64,000 nt of DNA from NCBI GenBank assembly GCA_030448245.1, contig JAUJNH010000003.1:260829-324828 (forward strand). The letters are read 5' to 3'. Positions within the stretch are counted from its first letter, which is position 1, and the number at the start of each line of letters is the position of its first letter. The translations under genes were made by a program, and so were the position numbers. This stretch comes from Acidimicrobiales bacterium. GTDB taxonomy: Bacteria; Actinomycetota; Acidimicrobiia; Acidimicrobiales; JAUJNH01. Below the pieces are notes generated by a model. That model was not told where the DNA came from and searched no databases. It saw nothing but the letters and a program-made list of their open reading frames with translations. This document shows positions 61,267 to 64,000 of this stretch, in pieces.

Positions 61267-61413
61267 GTCATCCCCCTTGGCTCGGTAGGTGCACCGTACA
61301 CTTATCTGCGGTCCTATGTCATCATGCTTGGGCCACTTATACCAACCCGGACCGGGTCGTACGGCCCACGGCAGGCCTCACGACCGGGTCAGCGACAGGG
61401 AAGAGGACGCCCC
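61267..61413. promoter_or_regulatory. Divergent promoter region of hydrogenase and PadR genes
   Basis: A 147-bp gap between hhyS (-) and padR (+). It contains two same-direction copies of cacttat (61299-61305 and 61334-61340, 35 bp apart), the second in ccacttatacc, and the locally AT-rich cctatgtcatcatgcttg between them. These are candidate promoter elements or binding sites for the PadR protein. No palindrome of usual PadR type is obvious. Confidence 0.45.
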
Positions 61414-61836
61414 GTGCCCACGCACACGACTGACGAGCCTCAGGGCGGCCTCCCGCGCAACTACCTGCGGGCCACGCTGCTCCTCCTCATCGGCGAGGCG
61501 CCGGCCCACGGCTACGACCTGCTCGAGCAGGTCGCCCAGCTCGGGCTGGGCAAGGTCGACCCGGGCGGGCTCTACCGGGCCCTGCGGGTGATGGAGCGCG
61601 ACGGCCTGGTCGGCTCCACGTGGGAGCACTCGTCGGCGGGTCCGGCCCGCCGCACCTACACCCTGCTGCCCGATGGAACCGACTGGCTGCACGCCTGGGC
61701 GGGTGCCCTGCGGGAGAGCCACCGGTACCTCTCTATCTACCTCAGCCGGTACGATGCCATCATCGAACGCCAGAACCACCCCCCTGTCGCGCCCGTCGAG
61801 AACGTCCCGCCCGGCCCGCCGGGCCCCACCCCGTGA
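61414..61836 (+). CDS. PadR family transcriptional regulator
   Basis: 140 residues from a GTG at 61414 with AGAGGA upstream (VPTHTTDEPQGGLPRNYLRATLLLLIGEAPAHGYDLLEQVAQLGLGKVDPGGLYRALRVMERDGLVGSTWEHSSAGPARRTYTLLPDGTDWLHAWAGALRE). The PadR winged helix with H-G-Y-(D/E)-L, G-x-L-Y-x-x-L-x-x-x-E-x-x-G and P-x-R-x-Y-x-L-T motifs is clear. The long track ORF upstream is antisense to hhyS and excluded. It is divergent from the hydrogenase operon and coupled (GTGA) to a CooC-like gene, so it is the likely hydrogenase regulator. Confidence 0.92.
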   Translation: MPTHTTDEPQGGLPRNYLRATLLLLIGEAPAHGYDLLEQVAQLGLGKVDPGGLYRALRVMERDGLVGSTWEHSSAGPARRTYTLLPDGTDWLHAWAGALRESHRYLSIYLSRYDAIIERQNHPPVAPVENVPPGPPGPTP

Positions 61837-62621
61837 GCGGGGCGCTGCGCATCGCCCTGGCGGGCAAGGGCGGCGCCGGCAAGACGACGATCTCGTCCAC
61901 GCTGGCCCGCCTCCTGGCCCGCCGCGGCAAGCGGGTGCTGGTGATCGACGGCGACAGCAACCCGAACGTGGCCGTGGCCCTCGGCATTGAGCGAGAGCGG
62001 GCCGCGGCCCTCTCCACCCTCCCCGTCACGCTCACCAACCGCCGCCTCAACGGCTCGGGCCTGGTCATGCCGGTCACCGACGTCGTGCGCGAGCACGGCA
62101 TCGCCGGCCCCGACGGGGTCGAGGTCGTGCAGATGTGCATGCCGGCCCACGCCGACGAGGGCTGCATGTGCTCGGCCCACGCCACGGTCAGCGGGCTGCT
62201 GGCCGACGCCGCCTCCGAGGACGACCTGGTCACCATCCTCGACCTCGAGGCGTCGCCCGAGCACCTCAGCCGGGGCACCACCCGCCACGTCGACGCCCTC
62301 CTCCTCATCACCGAGCCCTACTACCGCTCGCTGGAGACGACTCGCCGGATGGCTGCCCTGGCAGCCGAGCTGCCCATCCCCTACCTCGGGGTGGTGGCCA
62401 ACAAGGTCCGGTCCAGCGACGACACCGCAGCGATCCTGGAGTTCTGCCAGCGCCACGGCCTGCCCCAGGCCGGCGAGGTGCCGTGGAGCGACGCCGTGAC
62501 GATGGCCGACAAGCTGGGCGTGCCCGTGATCGACGGCGATCCAGACGGGCCGATCGTGGCGGCGATCACCGCCGTGGCCGACCACCTGGTCTCCCTGCCG
62601 CCCCGAGAGAGCGCGGCGTAG
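61833..62621 (+). CDS. CooC-type nickel/metallocentre ATPase with CxC motif
   Basis: 262 residues from the GTG at 61833: VSGALRIALAGKGGAGKTTISSTLARLLARRGKRVLVIDGDSNPNVAVALGIE. It has the deviant Walker A (KGGAGKTT), DGDSNPN, and HADEGCMCSAHATVSGLLAD, whose Cys-x-Cys matches the CooC1 metal-binding pair and that of the protein at 44865-45620. ILDLEASPEHLSRGT is switch II. It is co-transcribed with padR and next to the hydrogenase structural genes, so nickel or cluster delivery to the hydrogenase is the likely role. Confidence 0.88.
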   Translation: MSGALRIALAGKGGAGKTTISSTLARLLARRGKRVLVIDGDSNPNVAVALGIERERAAALSTLPVTLTNRRLNGSGLVMPVTDVVREHGIAGPDGVEVVQMCMPAHADEGCMCSAHATVSGLLADAASEDDLVTILDLEASPEHLSRGTTRHVDALLLITEPYYRSLETTRRMAALAAELPIPYLGVVANKVRSSDDTAAILEFCQRHGLPQAGEVPWSDAVTMADKLGVPVIDGDPDGPIVAAITAVADHLVSLPPRESAA

Positions 62622-62626
62622 CTTCA

Positions 62627-62646
62627 CCCCGACGGTTCCGTCGGGG
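62627..62646. terminator. Bidirectional hairpin terminator between cooC-like and ftsH-like genes
   Basis: ccccgacggttccgtcgggg is a perfect 9-bp stem with a TT loop. It lies 6 bases after the CooC-like stop and 51 bases before the end of the convergent FtsH-like gene. No long T-tract. Confidence 0.75.
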
Positions 62647-62696
62647 AGCTGGTGACGCGCAGCGCACCGTCGCCGGACAGAAGAGGACGGTGTCGG

Positions 62697-64000
62697 TCAG
62701 GCCTGGTGGGCGCCCGCCGGCACGTCGACGGCGCCGAGGCGGCGGCCGGTGACGCGCTCGTGGACGCCGGCCAGCTCGGCCGCTGACAGCGTCTCGCGCT
62801 GGGCCAGGGCGTCGGCCACGGCCCGGAGGCTGACCTCGTGGTCGGCGAGGATCGAGCGGGCGGCGGCTTCCGCGCCCGAGACCAGGGTCCGCACCTCCTC
62901 GCCGCCGGCGCTGCCCTCCATGTAGGGGACCTTGTCCCGCCCGACCGCCAGCTCGTAGCGCCCGGTCATCGCCCAGTGCTCCACCATGCGCCGGGCCAGG
63001 CTGGCCGCGTCCTTCAGGTCGTCGGCCGCCTCGGTGGTGGGCTGACCGAAGATCTGCAGCTCGGCGGCCCGCCCGCCCAGCAGGATGATCAGGCGGGTCA
63101 TCAGCTCGCGCTTGCTCAGCGTCTCGTCCTCGTCGCGCCCCGACCAGGTCGAGCTGCTGAAGCCGGCCCGGCGGTTGAGGATCGAGACCCGCGGCGGCGG
63201 CTCGACGTCGCGGAGCAGCAGGGTCAGCAGGGCGTGCCCGGCCTCGTGCACGCCGAGGAGGCGCTTCTCGTCGGGGGTGAGGCGCCGCGAGCTCGGGAGG
63301 CCGGAGACGTGGCGGTCGAGCGCCTCGTCCAGGTCCTCGGGGCTGATGGTCGTCTGGTGGCGGCGGGCCGCGAGCAGCGACGCCTCGTTGACCGCCGTGG
63401 CCAGCTCGGCAGCCGTCAGGCCGGCCGTGGCGGCGGCCACCTTGTCCCACTGGACGTGCTCGGAGAAGGGCCGGCTGGCGGCGTGGAGCTTCAGGATCTG
63501 CTCGCGGCCGCGGAGGTCAGGCCGCTCGATGCGGATGCGGCGGTCGAACCGGCCGGGCCGCAGCAGCGCCGGGTCGATGAGCTCCGGCCGGTTGGTGGCC
63601 GCCAGGATCAGCACGTTCGACGACGCCTCGAACCCGTCCAGCTCGACCAGCAGCTGGTTGAGGGTGTTGTCGAACTCGCGGGAGCCGGCGCCGCCCTCCT
63701 CCCGGCTGCGGCCCACGGCGTCGAGCTCGTCGATGAACACGATCGACGGGGCGTCCTTGCGGGCCTGCTCGAACAGCTCGCGCACCCGGGCCGCGCCGAG
63801 GCCGACGAACTGCTCGACGAAGCTGGCCGCCGAGACCGGGAAGAAGGTGACGCCGGCCTCGCCCGCCAACGCCTTGGCCAGGAGGGTCTTGCCGCACCCG
63901 GGCGGCCCGTGGAGCAGGACGCCGCCGGGCATCCTGGCGCCGACGGCTTCATAGCGCTCGGGGTTGGCGAGGTACTCCCGGATCTCCTGCAGCTCGGCCA
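62697..64000 (-). CDS. ftsH: FtsH-like AAA+ metalloprotease, 5' end outside window
   Basis: The readable part (about 434 codons) starts mid-protein at ...AELQEIREYLANPERYEAVGARMPGGVLLHGPPGCGKTLLAKALAGE (Walker A). It continues with SIVFIDELDAVGRSREEGGAGSREFDNTLNQLLVELDGF (Walker B), AATNRPELIDPALLRPGRFDRRI (SRH with arginine fingers), then the zinc protease motif LLGVHEAGHALLTLLL (HExxH) and TTEAADDLKDAASLARRMVEHWAM, with the third ligand Asp. This is the FtsH order. The N-terminal membrane part is outside the window, so a soluble paralogue cannot be excluded. Confidence 0.92.
   Translation of the reverse strand, partial: AELQEIREYLANPERYEAVGARMPGGVLLHGPPGCGKTLLAKALAGEAGVTFFPVSAASFVEQFVGLGAARVRELFEQARKDAPSIVFIDELDAVGRSREEGGAGSREFDNTLNQLLVELDGFEASSNVLILAATNRPELIDPALLRPGRFDRRIRIERPDLRGREQILKLHAASRPFSEHVQWDKVAAATAGLTAAELATAVNEASLLAARRHQTTISPEDLDEALDRHVSGLPSSRRLTPDEKRLLGVHEAGHALLTLLLRDVEPPPRVSILNRRAGFSSSTWSGRDEDETLSKRELMTRLIILLGGRAAELQIFGQPTTEAADDLKDAASLARRMVEHWAMTGRYELAVGRDKVPYMEGSAGGEEVRTLVSGAEAAARSILADHEVSLRAVADALAQRETLSAAELAGVHERVTGRRLGAVDVPAGAHQA

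Noticed and set aside
59893-61413. Plus-strand ORF leading into padR (track 59893-61836)
   Set aside because: Antisense to the hydrogenase small subunit; the PadR domain begins only after the GTG at 61414.

Overview
The window is a high-GC chromosomal segment with many GTG starts, stop/start overlaps (GTGA, ATGA, TGATG) and gene sets typical of Actinobacteriota. Several blocks match arrangements known from Mycobacterium: a KimA-type permease divergent from two TrkA-type proteins with an OB-fold gene beyond (compare Rv2690c, ceoB/ceoC and Rv2694c), and a Tad-like pilus block divergent from a HAD hydrolase (compare Rv3654c-Rv3661). The hydrogenase cluster and overall style suggest a soil-type actinobacterium, possibly Acidimicrobiia. 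That placement is inference.

Layout. 0-6.8 kb: tmk (partial), an MFS exporter and topA on the minus strand, divergent from a DUF2079 membrane protein and a DedA protein. 6.8-10.2 kb: a K+-independent-type membrane pyrophosphatase coupled to a DtxR/MntR regulator with a palindrome upstream. 10.3-12.5 kb: two unrecognised genes around a 140-bp tandem repeat. 12.5-16 kb: potassium uptake. 16-20.5 kb: OB-fold protein, anti-sigma kinase, STAS protein, PhoU, a secreted FN3-like protein and a class E sortase. 20.6-24.9 kb: Tad-like secretion genes. 25-31 kb: HAD phosphatase, a selenocysteine-type tRNA, GC-rich repeats, a primary-type sigma factor, TetR and an MMPL transporter. 31.3-38.2 kb: nadE, glnE, an esterase, a GlsB-like protein and an M15 peptidase.

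38.3-62.6 kb is a hydrogenase island. A [NiFe]-hydrogenase (small then large subunit) heads a tightly overlapped minus-strand operon with two HyaD-like maturation proteins, a NifU-like protein, a TPR protein, a BirA-like protein and unknown genes. Farther along lie HypC, three CooC/MinD-type ATPases (two with a CxC motif), two proteins with histone-H1-like tails, five very small membrane proteins, and a four-gene family of membrane-anchored helical-repeat proteins next to an ECF sigma factor. A PadR regulator is divergent from the hydrogenase. The right edge holds a partial FtsH-like protease.

The most notable item is a DUF1059-like gene at 52297-52473 (-). It carries an in-frame TGA where the family has cysteine, followed by a well-placed SECIS-like hairpin. 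A tRNA with a UCA anticodon and a Sec-type D arm is in the same window (25914-26006). Together they suggest an undescribed selenoprotein beside the hydrogenase genes.

Seven genes (topA, the FN3 protein, tadB, tadA, tadZ, the HAD phosphatase, the sigma factor) are split by single-base frameshifts, mostly at short G/C runs. Because topA and the sigma factor should be essential, these look like consensus errors rather than decay.
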